Below are positions 28,976 through 38,087 of a DNA stretch of 64,000 bases, one piece after another. How positions within the stretch are numbered: position 1 is the stretch's first letter; each line of letters starts with the position of its first letter. The notes below the pieces were generated by a model, which saw only the letters and a program-made list of their open reading frames with translations, was not told where the DNA came from and searched no databases. Made by a program: the position numbers and the translations under genes. Source of the DNA: Litoribrevibacter albus (lineage in GTDB: Bacteria > Pseudomonadota > Gammaproteobacteria > Pseudomonadales > Litoribrevibacteraceae); assembly GCF_030159995.1 (NCBI RefSeq), contig NZ_BSNM01000014.1:124001-188000 (forward strand), written 5' to 3'.

Positions 28976-29311
28976 ATGTCGAGTGGATTTGGAGATGATC
29001 AAGAGTTCGGGTTTGGTACCGGGCTGGCGACCGCTCCATCGGAGACTGAACTTAAACCTCCCTCAATGTATAGAGTTGTTTTAATGAACGACGACTATAC
29101 CCCGATGGATTTCGTGATCGAAGTTCTGATGGTGTTTTTTAGTATGGATGAGCAAAAAGCAACGGATGTAATGCTGACTGTTCATACCAAAGGTAAAGGC
29201 GTCTGCGGGGTGTTTAGTAAGGATGTGGCTGAAACAAAAGCTCATATGGTAAACGACTATTCAAGGCAAAATCAGCACCCACTTCTTTGTGAAGTTGAAG
29301 TTGCAGAATAA
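28976..29311 (+). CDS. clpS: ClpS, N-end-rule adaptor of ClpAP
   Basis: ClpS delivers proteins with N-terminal Leu, Phe, Trp or Tyr to ClpAP. The 111 residues have an unstructured N-terminal arm and then the core [20 protein letters not shown], with the degron-pocket Asn-Asp-Asp and Met. [12 protein letters not shown] and the C-terminal LLCEVEVAE follow. The strong SD AGGAGGGG and the 46-base gap to clpA indicate an operon. Confidence 0.96.
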   Translation: MSSGFGDDQEFGFGTGLATAPSETELKPPSMYRVVLMNDDYTPMDFVIEVLMVFFSMDEQKATDVMLTVHTKGKGVCGVFSKDVAETKAHMVNDYSRQNQHPLLCEVEVAE

Positions 29312-29357
29312 GGAAAAATAAGCTTGTACTACCAGATGTTATTTGAGGTGACTATAT

Positions 29358-31628
29358 ATGCTCAGTAAAGATCTAGAGCTAACTCTGAATGTTGCTTTCA
29401 AGGAGGCAAGGACTAAACGTCATGAGTTTATGACGGTTGAGCATTTGCTCTTGGCGCTTCTTGATAATGATGCAGCTTCTAGTGTGCTAAAAGCATGTGG
29501 TACGGATATATCAAAACTAAGGGCTGATTTGTTGGAATTTGTCGATTCTACGACACCGTTGATTCCTGAGGCTGATGAGGATAGGGAAACTCAGCCAACA
29601 TTAGGGTTTCAACGCGTTCTTCAAAGAGCGGTATTTCATGTTCAATCTTCAGGAAAGTCTGAAGTTACTGGTGCCAATGTACTGGTTGCTATATTTAGTG
29701 AGCAGGAGAGTCAGGCTGTTTATTACCTAAAACAGCAGAACGTTGCTCGTATAGATGTCGTTAATTACATCTCTCATGGAATTTCAAAAGTTTCTGATGG
29801 TGATCATCAAGAAGAAGGACTAGGTTCTACTGAATCTCAAGAGGAAGGCGCAAGCGCTGATTCTTCGGAAAGTCCTTTGGAAGCTTACGCTACGAATCTT
29901 AATGTGCTTGCTCAGGAAGGAAAAATTGATCCTCTGATTGGGCGAGACAAAGAAGTTGAGCGTGTTATTCAGGTTCTGTCCCGCAGACGGAAGAACAATC
30001 CTTTGTTGGTGGGTGAAAGTGGCGTTGGTAAGACAGCCATTGCAGAAGGACTGGCGCGTCTTATTGTTGAAGGTAATGTGCCTGATGTCATCAAAGACGG
30101 AGTGGTCTTTTCATTGGATCTGGGTGCTTTACTTGCTGGCACGAAGTACCGTGGCGACTTTGAGAAGCGTTTCAAGGCTTTGCTTGCTGAGCTTAAAAAG
30201 AAAGCGCATGCGATTTTATTCATAGATGAAATTCATACCATTATCGGTGCAGGTGCTGCATCTGGTGGTGTGATGGATGCGTCTAATCTTTTAAAACCTT
30301 TGCTGAGTGGCGGTGAAATTCGTTGTATTGGTTCTACGACCTTTACCGAGTTTAGAGGTATCTTTGAGAAAGACAGTGCGTTGGCGCGTCGATTCCAGAA
30401 AATTGATGTCGTTCAGCCATCAGTTGAGGATACTTTTGAGATCTTAAAAGGCTTGAAGGATCGTTTCGAAGACTATCATCACGTGAAGTACGATGAAGAG
30501 GCGCTTCATGCGGCAGCCGAGCTTTCTGAGCGTTACATCAATGATCGACATCTTCCTGATAAGGCCATTGATGTTATTGATGAGGTCGGTGCTTATCAGA
30601 AGCTGCTACCGGAAGAGTTGCGCAAAAATCGAATTGAAGTTTCTGACGTAGAATCGATTGTTGCGAATATCGCCCGTATTCCACCTAAGAGTGTTTCTTC
30701 GGACGATAAAGATCTTCTCAAAAACCTTGATGGTGAATTGAAGAAAGAAGTTTATGGTCAGGATGAAGCTATTGATACTCTTTCTTCGGCAATTAAGCTC
30801 TCGCGTGCTGGTCTTAAATCACCAGAGAAGCCAATGGGGTCGTTTATCTTTGCTGGTCCTACTGGGGTGGGTAAGACAGAGGTTACTCGCAAGTTGGCGG
30901 AAGTCTTGGGTATTGAGCTGGTCCGGTTTGATATGTCTGAGTACATGGAAAGTCATACCGTATCTCGCTTGATTGGTGCTCCTCCTGGATACGTTGGTTA
31001 CGATCAGGGTGGTTTACTAACCGAGGCGGTAAATAAAACGCCTCACTGTGTGTTATTGCTTGATGAGATTGAGAAGGCGCACCCGGAAGTATTCAACCTG
31101 CTTTTGCAAGTGATGGACCATGGTACGTTAACCGATAATAACGGGCGTAAAGCTGATTTCCGTAATGTCGTGTTGGTTATGACGACCAATGCGGGGGCTG
31201 AGGTCATGAGTCGTAGATCTATTGGTTTTGCCTCTCAGGATCACAGTACCGATGGTATGGAAGAGCTTAAGAAGACGTTCACACCTGAGTTCAGAAACCG
31301 TTTGGATGCGGTAATTCAGTTTGCACCTCTAAGTGTCGATATCATTCAAAATGTGGTTGATAAGTTCGTTGGTGAGCTACAGGCACAGTTGGATGATAGA
31401 GATGTTGTTCTTCATCTGGATCAAACTGCTAAGGTTTGGTTGGCTGAGCATGGCTATGATGAAAAAATGGGTGCTCGACCAATGTCTCGATTGATACAGG
31501 ATGAGCTTAAAAAGCCACTGGCTGAGAGTATTTTGTTCGGAGAGTTGGCTGAATCAGGAGGGGATGTCTTTATTACGGCTGACGAAGAGGGAATTAAATT
31601 GTCAGTTGAGGCACACGAAGCGGTTTAG
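29358..31628 (+). CDS. clpA: ATP-dependent Clp protease ATP-binding subunit ClpA
   Basis: ClpA is the hexameric unfoldase of ClpAP. The 756 residues hold the Clp N-domain (1-145), which binds ClpS, and an acidic linker. AAA module 1 has GESGVGKTAIAEG and LFIDEIHTIIGAG. AAA module 2 has GPTGVGKTEVTRK, LLDEIEKAHPEVFN and the C-terminal GARPMSRLIQDELKKPLAE. The (I/L)GF/L loop used to dock ClpP is represented by RSIGFASQD. Length matches E. coli ClpA (758). Confidence 0.97.
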   Translation: MLSKDLELTLNVAFKEARTKRHEFMTVEHLLLALLDNDAASSVLKACGTDISKLRADLLEFVDSTTPLIPEADEDRETQPTLGFQRVLQRAVFHVQSSGKSEVTGANVLVAIFSEQESQAVYYLKQQNVARIDVVNYISHGISKVSDGDHQEEGLGSTESQEEGASADSSESPLEAYATNLNVLAQEGKIDPLIGRDKEVERVIQVLSRRRKNNPLLVGESGVGKTAIAEGLARLIVEGNVPDVIKDGVVFSLDLGALLAGTKYRGDFEKRFKALLAELKKKAHAILFIDEIHTIIGAGAASGGVMDASNLLKPLLSGGEIRCIGSTTFTEFRGIFEKDSALARRFQKIDVVQPSVEDTFEILKGLKDRFEDYHHVKYDEEALHAAAELSERYINDRHLPDKAIDVIDEVGAYQKLLPEELRKNRIEVSDVESIVANIARIPPKSVSSDDKDLLKNLDGELKKEVYGQDEAIDTLSSAIKLSRAGLKSPEKPMGSFIFAGPTGVGKTEVTRKLAEVLGIELVRFDMSEYMESHTVSRLIGAPPGYVGYDQGGLLTEAVNKTPHCVLLLDEIEKAHPEVFNLLLQVMDHGTLTDNNGRKADFRNVVLVMTTNAGAEVMSRRSIGFASQDHSTDGMEELKKTFTPEFRNRLDAVIQFAPLSVDIIQNVVDKFVGELQAQLDDRDVVLHLDQTAKVWLAEHGYDEKMGARPMSRLIQDELKKPLAESILFGELAESGGDVFITADEEGIKLSVEAHEAV

Positions 31629-31638
31629 GCCGCTTCGT
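31615..31638. terminator. Hairpin overlapping the clpA stop
   Basis: ACGAAGCGG, loop TTTAGG, CCGCTTCGT: a 9-bp perfect stem whose loop holds the clpA stop. It is followed by only CTT and then a second short palindrome (ATCAGTTA/TAACTGAT). Probable transcription end between convergent clpA and infA, but without a long T-tract. Confidence 0.5.
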
Positions 31639-31669
31639 CTTATCAGTTAAATAACTGATGAGATAGTGC

Positions 31670-31888
31670 TTAGCGAGCGCGATACACGATGCGGCCTTTG
31701 CTAAGGTCGTATGGTGTAAGTTCCACTTTAACTTTGTCGCCAGTAAGAATACGGATGTAGTTTTTACGCATTTTACCTGAGATATGCGCAGTTACTACGT
31801 GGCCGTTTTCTAATTCAACGCGGAACATAGTATTTGGAAGGGTATCAACAACCGTTCCTTCCATCTCAAAATGGTCTTCTTTTGCCAT
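31670..31888 (-). CDS. infA: Translation initiation factor IF-1
   Basis: This 72-residue OB-fold protein starts [20 protein letters not shown] and ends GRIVYRAR, essentially the canonical IF-1. It binds the 30S A-site during initiation. Convergent to clpA and preceded by bpt and aat on the same strand, as in Pseudomonas. Confidence 0.98.
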   Translation of the reverse strand: MAKEDHFEMEGTVVDTLPNTMFRVELENGHVVTAHISGKMRKNYIRILTGDKVKVELTPYDLSKGRIVYRAR

Positions 31889-32015
31889 TCAAGCTCTACC
31901 TTAATAGATTGGTTACCAAATAATGGTGGCGAATTGTGCACTAATTTTATTCAATGTGCAAAACCTGATCGATATATTTTGGATATTTTTTACTGATGAG
32001 GTTGTTGTTAGTTCT

Positions 32016-32717
32016 TTAATTTAGTTCAAAATCTTTCCAGTTGCCGTTAATAAATAATTCCAGAGGTTGGTACTTGGATTTATAGTTCATTTTTGAGCAG
32101 TTTTGGATGTAATAGCCCAAATACAGATAAGGGTGTCCAACTTGTTTAGAGATGCTTATAAGCTGAAGGACACTGATAACCCCCAAGCTTAGGTAATCGT
32201 AATCGGGGTCGAAAAAGGTATAAACCGCCGACAATCCGTCACTTAATGAGTCAAATTGGTTGATGGCGATGGTTTGATCTTCAAGTTTTATTTCTAAAAA
32301 GAAATTAAAGCCAAAGTTTTTGCATAAAAAACTTTCGTATTGTTGTCTATCAGGCGGGTACATGTCACCGTCTGAGTGTCTTAATTCAATGTACTTTTTA
32401 TAGAGAGAAAAATCAGATTCATTAAAATCTGCTTCTCTGATAGAGAAGGTCAGATGCTTTGCTTTATTCAAGATTCTTTTTTGGCTTTTACTTAGCTTAA
32501 AATCTTTGAGTCTTATTCTGGACGATTGGCAGGCGTTACAGCCGTCACATTGCGGCTTGTAGAGCATGTTTCCGCTTCTTCTGTAACCCATTTGGCTCAT
32601 GGCGGTAGTAAGTTCTTGGGTTATGGGTAAGTCAGGGTCAACAATTAATGAGCTGCTTTCTAAACCTTCTAGATAATTGCAGGGGCTATCAATGGATTGG
32701 TATAGCTTAATTTCCAT
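32016..32717 (-). CDS. bpt: Aspartate/glutamate leucyltransferase (Bpt)
   Basis: Bpt adds Leu from leucyl-tRNA to N-terminal Asp or Glu, creating substrates for ClpS-ClpAP. The 233 residues contain the Cys-rich N-terminal region (CDGCNACQSSRIRLKDF) and then SQKRILNK, the GDMYPPDRQQYESF stretch and the C-terminal LYLGYYIQNCSKMNYKSKY. It lies 31 bases from aat, so the two transferases are probably co-transcribed. Confidence 0.95.
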   Translation of the reverse strand: MEIKLYQSIDSPCNYLEGLESSSLIVDPDLPITQELTTAMSQMGYRRSGNMLYKPQCDGCNACQSSRIRLKDFKLSKSQKRILNKAKHLTFSIREADFNESDFSLYKKYIELRHSDGDMYPPDRQQYESFLCKNFGFNFFLEIKLEDQTIAINQFDSLSDGLSAVYTFFDPDYDYLSLGVISVLQLISISKQVGHPYLYLGYYIQNCSKMNYKSKYQPLELFINGNWKDFELN

Positions 32718-32748
32718 AATGAGATTTCTATGATACGTGTTCGTGCGT

Positions 32749-33447
32749 CTAAAGAAGGGTTAGGTCTACTTTCATTGTAGACATTCCAAAGCGGTCTAGA
32801 TTGTTAGAAAGGTGTTTCTCGAATTCCGCTCTTTGGATTTCTATGGCACCTAAACTAACCAGGTGACTGCTTGTTACTTGGCAGTCAATGAGAAGGAGAT
32901 TCTGGTTTTTCATAAATTCGCTAAGTGCGTATAGAGCCAGTTTGGATGTATTGGATTTCTTTGAGAACATGGACTCTCCAAAAAAAATCCCACCAATGGC
33001 AACACCATAAAGGCCGCCAACAAGTACTTGATTATTAAAAACCTCGATTGAGTGAGCATATCCCAAGTGATGGAGCACGTTGTATGCTTCTTTCATGTCG
33101 TCGGTAATCCAGGTGCCATTCTGGTCTTTTCGTTCTTTGCTGCATTCCTCTATAACGGCATCAAAACATGTGTTGCTGCGAATTGAATACTTTGATTGTC
33201 GGAATAACTTTTTTAAGCTCTTGGATGCATAAAACTGCTCAGGGAGTAACACGCATCTTGGGCTTGGTGACCACCACATAATTGGTTCATCTTCAGAAAA
33301 CCAGGGGAATATGCCTTGAGAATAGGCATTGAGTAGTCGCTTGGGAGCGAGATCTCCACCTGCAGCTAATAATCCATTTGGATCATCAAGTGCTTCTTCG
33401 GTGCTAGGGAAGTCATAGCTATTGTCGTCTAACCAGGTAATGTACAT
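32749..33447 (-). CDS. aat: Leucyl/phenylalanyl-tRNA--protein transferase (Aat)
   Basis: Aat adds Leu or Phe to N-terminal Lys or Arg. The 232 residues begin with GLLAAGGDLAPKRLLNAYSQ, IFPWFSEDEPIMWWSPSPR and later GGLYGVAIGGIFFGESMFS. With bpt, clpS and clpA, the whole bacterial N-end-rule pathway is encoded within about 4.5 kb. The trxB usually next to aat in Pseudomonas is absent here. Confidence 0.96.
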   Translation of the reverse strand: MYITWLDDNSYDFPSTEEALDDPNGLLAAGGDLAPKRLLNAYSQGIFPWFSEDEPIMWWSPSPRCVLLPEQFYASKSLKKLFRQSKYSIRSNTCFDAVIEECSKERKDQNGTWITDDMKEAYNVLHHLGYAHSIEVFNNQVLVGGLYGVAIGGIFFGESMFSKKSNTSKLALYALSEFMKNQNLLLIDCQVTSSHLVSLGAIEIQRAEFEKHLSNNLDRFGMSTMKVDLTLL

Positions 33448-33574
33448 AGTGTTTTATGAAATTGCCGTTTTTTGAACTCAGAAAGTGATAAAGTTTTGAT
33501 TATTGTCTGGCTTTCTTCATAGAATGAACCAGAATGTTAAGGCTAATGACTTGTTTTTATTGTAGAAAAGATAA

Positions 33575-34060
33575 ATGAACACTTATTTGAAGATTATTAT
33601 ACTCACATTTTCCGTGTTTGTGCTCTCAGCGTGTTCCTCACAGGATACGGTTCCGACTCTGCTTGGTTTTAATGAAGAGGTCTTGGACTCATCCGAAAGT
33701 AGGCTAGTGATCTACAGAGAGCCTGTGCAAGAGGTTGAGAAGAAGTCTCCATATCTTTACATTAATAACCAGAGTTATGGCCAGTTTAAAGATAATTATT
33801 ATTCTGTCGTATCTGTTGAGTCTGGTTTTTATCACCTGACGGTGAAGGAAATTGATTCGATAACGAATCTTTATGGTGAGGACGATTGGCCTGTAAGGCC
33901 CAAGACATTGGCGGTTTCTATTGCGCCCGGTCAGGAAAAATTTATCCGTTACACGGTGCGAATAAATGATTCCGTATTTGATTGGTATGATGCTGTTTTT
34001 GAAGAAGTCCCCAGAGAAAAAGCCATGCAAGATCTGGACTTTATGGCGAGACAAAGGTAG
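33575..34060 (+). CDS. Predicted outer-membrane lipoprotein of unknown function
   Basis: The 161 residues begin with a lipoprotein signal peptide: MNTYLKIIILTFSVFVLSAC, with Cys20 as lipidation site (LSAC lipobox). The residue after it is Ser, so outer-membrane sorting is expected. The mature part, with SRLVIYREP, YLYINNQSYGQF and SVESGFYHLTVKE, recalls small DUF2846-like periplasmic beta proteins, though the family is not certain. It lies 47 bases before the M16 protease on the same strand. Function unknown. Confidence 0.75.
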   Translation: MNTYLKIIILTFSVFVLSACSSQDTVPTLLGFNEEVLDSSESRLVIYREPVQEVEKKSPYLYINNQSYGQFKDNYYSVVSVESGFYHLTVKEIDSITNLYGEDDWPVRPKTLAVSIAPGQEKFIRYTVRINDSVFDWYDAVFEEVPREKAMQDLDFMARQR

Positions 34061-34107
34061 AAAAGGCACTTTTTTACTAGCACTTACAAATCTGACGAGA
34101 AAGTTTT

Positions 34108-37002
34108 ATGAGTTCCGGCAACCCGTTTAAGCTCGTGTCAAAGCGAGAAATTGAAAGCCTGCATGTTACGTTAGAGGCTTATGAACACATTAAAACTGGC
34201 GCCAAGCATTATCATCTGGCGACGGATAACAAAGAAAATGTGTTCTTAGTTGCTTTGAAAACGGTGCCGACGGATTCCACCGGCGTGGCTCATATTCTGG
34301 AACATACGGTATTGTGCGGCAGTGAGAGATTTCCTGTTCGTGATCCATTTTTCATGATGATCCGTCGTTCATTGAATTCTTTCATGAATGCGTTTACCAG
34401 CAGCGACTGGACTGCGTATCCATTTGCTTCTCAGAACCGTAAAGACTTTGATAACTTGCTGGAAGTTTATTTGGATGCTGTTTTCTTTGCGAATCTTCAT
34501 CCGCTGGATTTTGCTCAAGAAGGTTATCGAATAGAAGTCAAAGATCCTAAGGATGCTGCTAACAGTAATCTGACTTACAAAGGTGTCGTCTTCAATGAGA
34601 TGAAGGGGGCGATGAGCTCACCGGTCAGTAAACTTTGGCATACCATGAGTTCTCATTTGTATAAATCCACGACCTATCACTTTAACAGTGGTGGTGAGCC
34701 AAAGAATATCCCGGATCTGTCCTATGACGAGCTTCAAGCGTTTTATAAAAAGCATTATCACCCAAGTAATGCAGTATTTATGACGTTTGGTGATATCCCG
34801 GCTGAGGAGCATCAGAAAAAATTTGAAGCCCTAGTTCTGGATCGCTTTGAAAGAAGTGAGCATGACATTCATGTTGGTTCTGAAACTCGTTTTACCGCTC
34901 CAGTAACCGTTGAAGATTATTATCCGTCAACCGATCCAAATGATCAGACTTCAGTGATTCTTGGATGGTTACTTGGGGAATCTACCGATCTTCAAGAGTT
35001 GTTGGCAGCGCAGTTTGTGTCTAATTTACTTCTGGATAACAGTTCCTCCCCGTTGCGTAAGTACCTTGAGACCTCCAAGTTGGCAGAAACGCCTTCTCCT
35101 TTATGTGGTTTGGAAGATTCCAATCAGGAAATGGCGTTCTTATGTGGACTTGAGGGAATTAATCCTGAAGATGCAGATGTTTTTGAGAAAGAAATCATTG
35201 CGTTGTTTGAACGTTTGTCTGAAGAGGGCGTTCCATTAGAGCAGCAGGAAGCAGTTCTTCATCAACTGGAAGTGTCTCAGCGTGAAATTGGTGGTGACAG
35301 TTATCCTTACGGTTTGCAGTTGATTTTATCCAGTTTGGCGGCTGCGACGCATGGTGTGAATCCTGCTGACATCCTTGATATTGATCCTGTGCTTCTGGAG
35401 CTTCGCGAGAAAATTCAAGATCCTGAATATATCAAAGACTTGATTCGTCATTTCTTTATTGAGAATCAGCATCGCGTTTGTCTTACCATGAAGCCAAGTG
35501 CGGATTTGGTTGAGCAAGAGAAGGCTGAGGAAAAAGCTCGGTTGGCTGAAATTAAGGCAGGAATGTCAGAGCAAGATCTTCAGAATCTGATTGATGTTGC
35601 TAATGAGTTGAAAGAACGCCAAGAGCAGGAAGATGATATTTCTATTCTTCCGAAAGTTGAGTTGTCGGATATTCATTCTGATATTCCAAGGCATGACCCG
35701 GAGATTTCTTCAGATAAAGCGCTTTTCAGCTATGTATGCGGAACCAATGGGATTTCGTATCAGCAGGCTGTGTTTGATTTGCCGGTACTAACTGAGCAGG
35801 AATTGGGGTGGTTACCACTCTATACCTCCATGGTCACGGAAGTAGGGTATGGCGAGCTCAGCTATGATCAAGCTCAATTAAAACAATCACAAATTGTTGG
35901 GAGCTTGAGTGCCTATTCTTCTTTAATGGTGGATGAAACAAATCCGGATGCAGTTAAGGGATATATTCATTTCTCAGGCAAAGCTCTCAACACCAAAGTT
36001 AGTGAATTTGTTCCTTTACTCAAAGATGTAATTTCTACGGTTAGGTTTGATGAAACTGACCGCGTGTGGGAACTGCTTCTTCAGATGAAACATCGCAAGC
36101 ACCAATCCGTGACCGGATCAGGGCATTCATACGCAATGCTTGCTTCTTCTGCTGCATGGAGTTCTTTGTCAGCCATAAATCATAATCTAGGCGGCTTAAC
36201 GGGTATTCACCGTTTGATGGAGCAGGTTAAGGATATTTCATGTCTTGATCAAATTATGCCGATCCTCAAATCCATTCATAGCAAAGTAATTAGTAGTCCT
36301 GTCCGTTTGTTGGCGTTAGGGGATGGTCAGGGGCTTGGGTCTCTACAAGATCAGGTTTCTAAGGTATGGACTGAAGGTGAGTTTAGCCAAAACATGACAT
36401 CGTCTCAGATGATCGTGACCCCTGCTGAAAAGAAACAAATCTGGACGACAAGTACCCAGGTTAACTTTGTTTCGAGAGCCTTCAAAACCTGTATGCACAC
36501 AGATCCGGATGCGGCTCCATTGACTATCTTGTCCAGTGTGCTTCGTAACGGCTTTTTGCACAGAGCAGTACGCGAGCAAGGTGGGGCGTATGGTGGCGGT
36601 GCTAATCAGGATAATGCAGCAGGGGTATTCCGTTTCTATTCTTATCGTGATCCTCGTTCGTTGGAAACTCTTGATGATTTTACCAAGTCTGTCGAATGGT
36701 TCCTGTCTAAAGAGCATGGCTTTGAGCCAATTGAAGAAGCCATTTTGGGTGTGGTGGGAAGCATTGATAAACCAGCATCACCGGCAGGAGAGGCTCGACA
36801 AGACTTTCACAATCGTTTGATGGGGCGTTCTTATGAAGATCGTCATGACTTCAGGGATCGAATTCTTGGGGTAACTGAGGATCAGCTCAAAGCTGTTGCT
36901 GAGAAATATCTACTGAATGCTGAGTCCAGTGAAGTCATTATCACGAGTGATGAACTTGCAAACTCTTTAAATCTAACCGATTGGTCGCACTATCAGTTGT
37001 AG
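34108..37002 (+). CDS. M16C-family zinc metalloprotease (presequence-protease-like)
   Basis: This 964-residue protease has the inverted zinc motif His62-x-x-Glu65-His66 in AHILEHTVLCGS and a downstream ligand Glu164 in VVFNEMKGAM. The length and four-domain clamshell plan match the PreP/M16C group, including the M16C-associated region in the middle and a C-terminal half with REQGGAYGGGA. Such enzymes degrade short unstructured peptides in an enclosed chamber. No signal peptide is seen, so it is probably cytoplasmic. A strong terminator follows. Confidence 0.92.
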   Translation: MSSGNPFKLVSKREIESLHVTLEAYEHIKTGAKHYHLATDNKENVFLVALKTVPTDSTGVAHILEHTVLCGSERFPVRDPFFMMIRRSLNSFMNAFTSSDWTAYPFASQNRKDFDNLLEVYLDAVFFANLHPLDFAQEGYRIEVKDPKDAANSNLTYKGVVFNEMKGAMSSPVSKLWHTMSSHLYKSTTYHFNSGGEPKNIPDLSYDELQAFYKKHYHPSNAVFMTFGDIPAEEHQKKFEALVLDRFERSEHDIHVGSETRFTAPVTVEDYYPSTDPNDQTSVILGWLLGESTDLQELLAAQFVSNLLLDNSSSPLRKYLETSKLAETPSPLCGLEDSNQEMAFLCGLEGINPEDADVFEKEIIALFERLSEEGVPLEQQEAVLHQLEVSQREIGGDSYPYGLQLILSSLAAATHGVNPADILDIDPVLLELREKIQDPEYIKDLIRHFFIENQHRVCLTMKPSADLVEQEKAEEKARLAEIKAGMSEQDLQNLIDVANELKERQEQEDDISILPKVELSDIHSDIPRHDPEISSDKALFSYVCGTNGISYQQAVFDLPVLTEQELGWLPLYTSMVTEVGYGELSYDQAQLKQSQIVGSLSAYSSLMVDETNPDAVKGYIHFSGKALNTKVSEFVPLLKDVISTVRFDETDRVWELLLQMKHRKHQSVTGSGHSYAMLASSAAWSSLSAINHNLGGLTGIHRLMEQVKDISCLDQIMPILKSIHSKVISSPVRLLALGDGQGLGSLQDQVSKVWTEGEFSQNMTSSQMIVTPAEKKQIWTTSTQVNFVSRAFKTCMHTDPDAAPLTILSSVLRNGFLHRAVREQGGAYGGGANQDNAAGVFRFYSYRDPRSLETLDDFTKSVEWFLSKEHGFEPIEEAILGVVGSIDKPASPAGEARQDFHNRLMGRSYEDRHDFRDRILGVTEDQLKAVAEKYLLNAESSEVIITSDELANSLNLTDWSHYQL

Positions 37003-37042
37003 CTTCTGGTGAAGGATAGGCTTAATCGAAAATGAGTCTATT

Positions 37043-37086
37043 AGGCCCTGTAACTCTGCTTGTTCATAAACAGAGTTACAGGGCCT
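37043..37086. terminator. Bidirectional terminator between the M16C gene and xthA
   Basis: AGGCCCTGTAACTCTG and CAGAGTTACAGGGCCT form a 16-bp perfect stem around a 12-base loop, followed by TTTG, between convergent genes. Confidence 0.8.
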
Positions 37087-37100
37087 TTGTGTTTCTAAGG

Positions 37101-37919
37101 TTACTTGAAATCAAATGATGCCCAAACCGGGGCGTGATCTGATGGCTTTTCCATGGCTCTGATGTCGTAGTCAACTTCAGCGGCAGTTAAGCGCTCGACT
37201 AGAGGCGTCGTGGCTAGAAGGGTGTCAATTCTCAGGCCGCGTTTTGGCGTGTCATCAAATCCTTTGCTTCTGTAGTCGAACCAGCTGAATCGATCAGTCG
37301 TGTCCGGTTGTAGAATTCGGAATGTGTCTTTGAATCCCCAATCTTTTAGGCGATCAAACCATTCTCTTTCTTCTGGCTGGAATGAGCACTTTCCTGTTTT
37401 TAGCCAGCGCTTTCTGTTGGGTTCGCCAATGCCAATATCTTTATCTTCCGGAGATATGTTGAAATCGCCCATAACAATAATGTTCTGATCTGGTGAGAAC
37501 TCGTTATTGAGCTGATTCATTAAATCTTTGTAAAACTTTCTCTTGGCAGGAAACTTTGTTTCGTGGTGAATGCTTTCACCTTGAGGGAAGTAGCCGTTGC
37601 ATACAAACACGCTTTCGCCGTTTGCCGCTTTAAACTCACCAATGATCCAGCGCTTTTGGTCTTCTTCCGTGTCGCCAGGAAACCCTTTTTGGATAGAAAT
37701 CGGGGCTTCTTTATAAAGCAGAGCTACACCGTAATGGCTTTTCTGACCAAAATAGCTTACTTGATAACCAAGATCTTCGATCATCTTGACCGGAAACTGA
37801 GGATCGTCAACTTTGGTTTCCTGTAATCCGATAACATCCGGGTTGTGTAGTTCAATTAGCTTTTCGATCTGATGAGGTCTGGCTCTTACACCGTTAATGT
37901 TGAAACTAATGACTTTCAT
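37101..37919 (-). CDS. xthA: Exodeoxyribonuclease III
   Basis: This is the AP endonuclease and 3'-5' exonuclease of base-excision repair. The 272 residues show the N-terminal [20 protein letters not shown], the catalytic Asp region [21 protein letters not shown] and the C-terminal [13 protein letters not shown]. Length fits E. coli XthA (268). It is transcribed away from ftsK, with 168 bases between them. Confidence 0.95.
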   Translation of the reverse strand: MKVISFNINGVRARPHQIEKLIELHNPDVIGLQETKVDDPQFPVKMIEDLGYQVSYFGQKSHYGVALLYKEAPISIQKGFPGDTEEDQKRWIIGEFKAANGESVFVCNGYFPQGESIHHETKFPAKRKFYKDLMNQLNNEFSPDQNIIVMGDFNISPEDKDIGIGEPNRKRWLKTGKCSFQPEEREWFDRLKDWGFKDTFRILQPDTTDRFSWFDYRSKGFDDTPKRGLRIDTLLATTPLVERLTAAEVDYDIRAMEKPSDHAPVWASFDFK

Positions 37920-38087
37920 AATGATTCTGTATTTTGAGTGAAAAATAAGTGGGATAATGCAGTAATTGATGCCATTTTTCTATGTTGAGTTTGTCAACAT
38001 TCGAAGCTAATGAGAGGATTGCGCTGGCAAGCCTCTCTGAGATTTCTTATTATTCTCACTTTTACACTAAAACCACAGGAAGACGGT

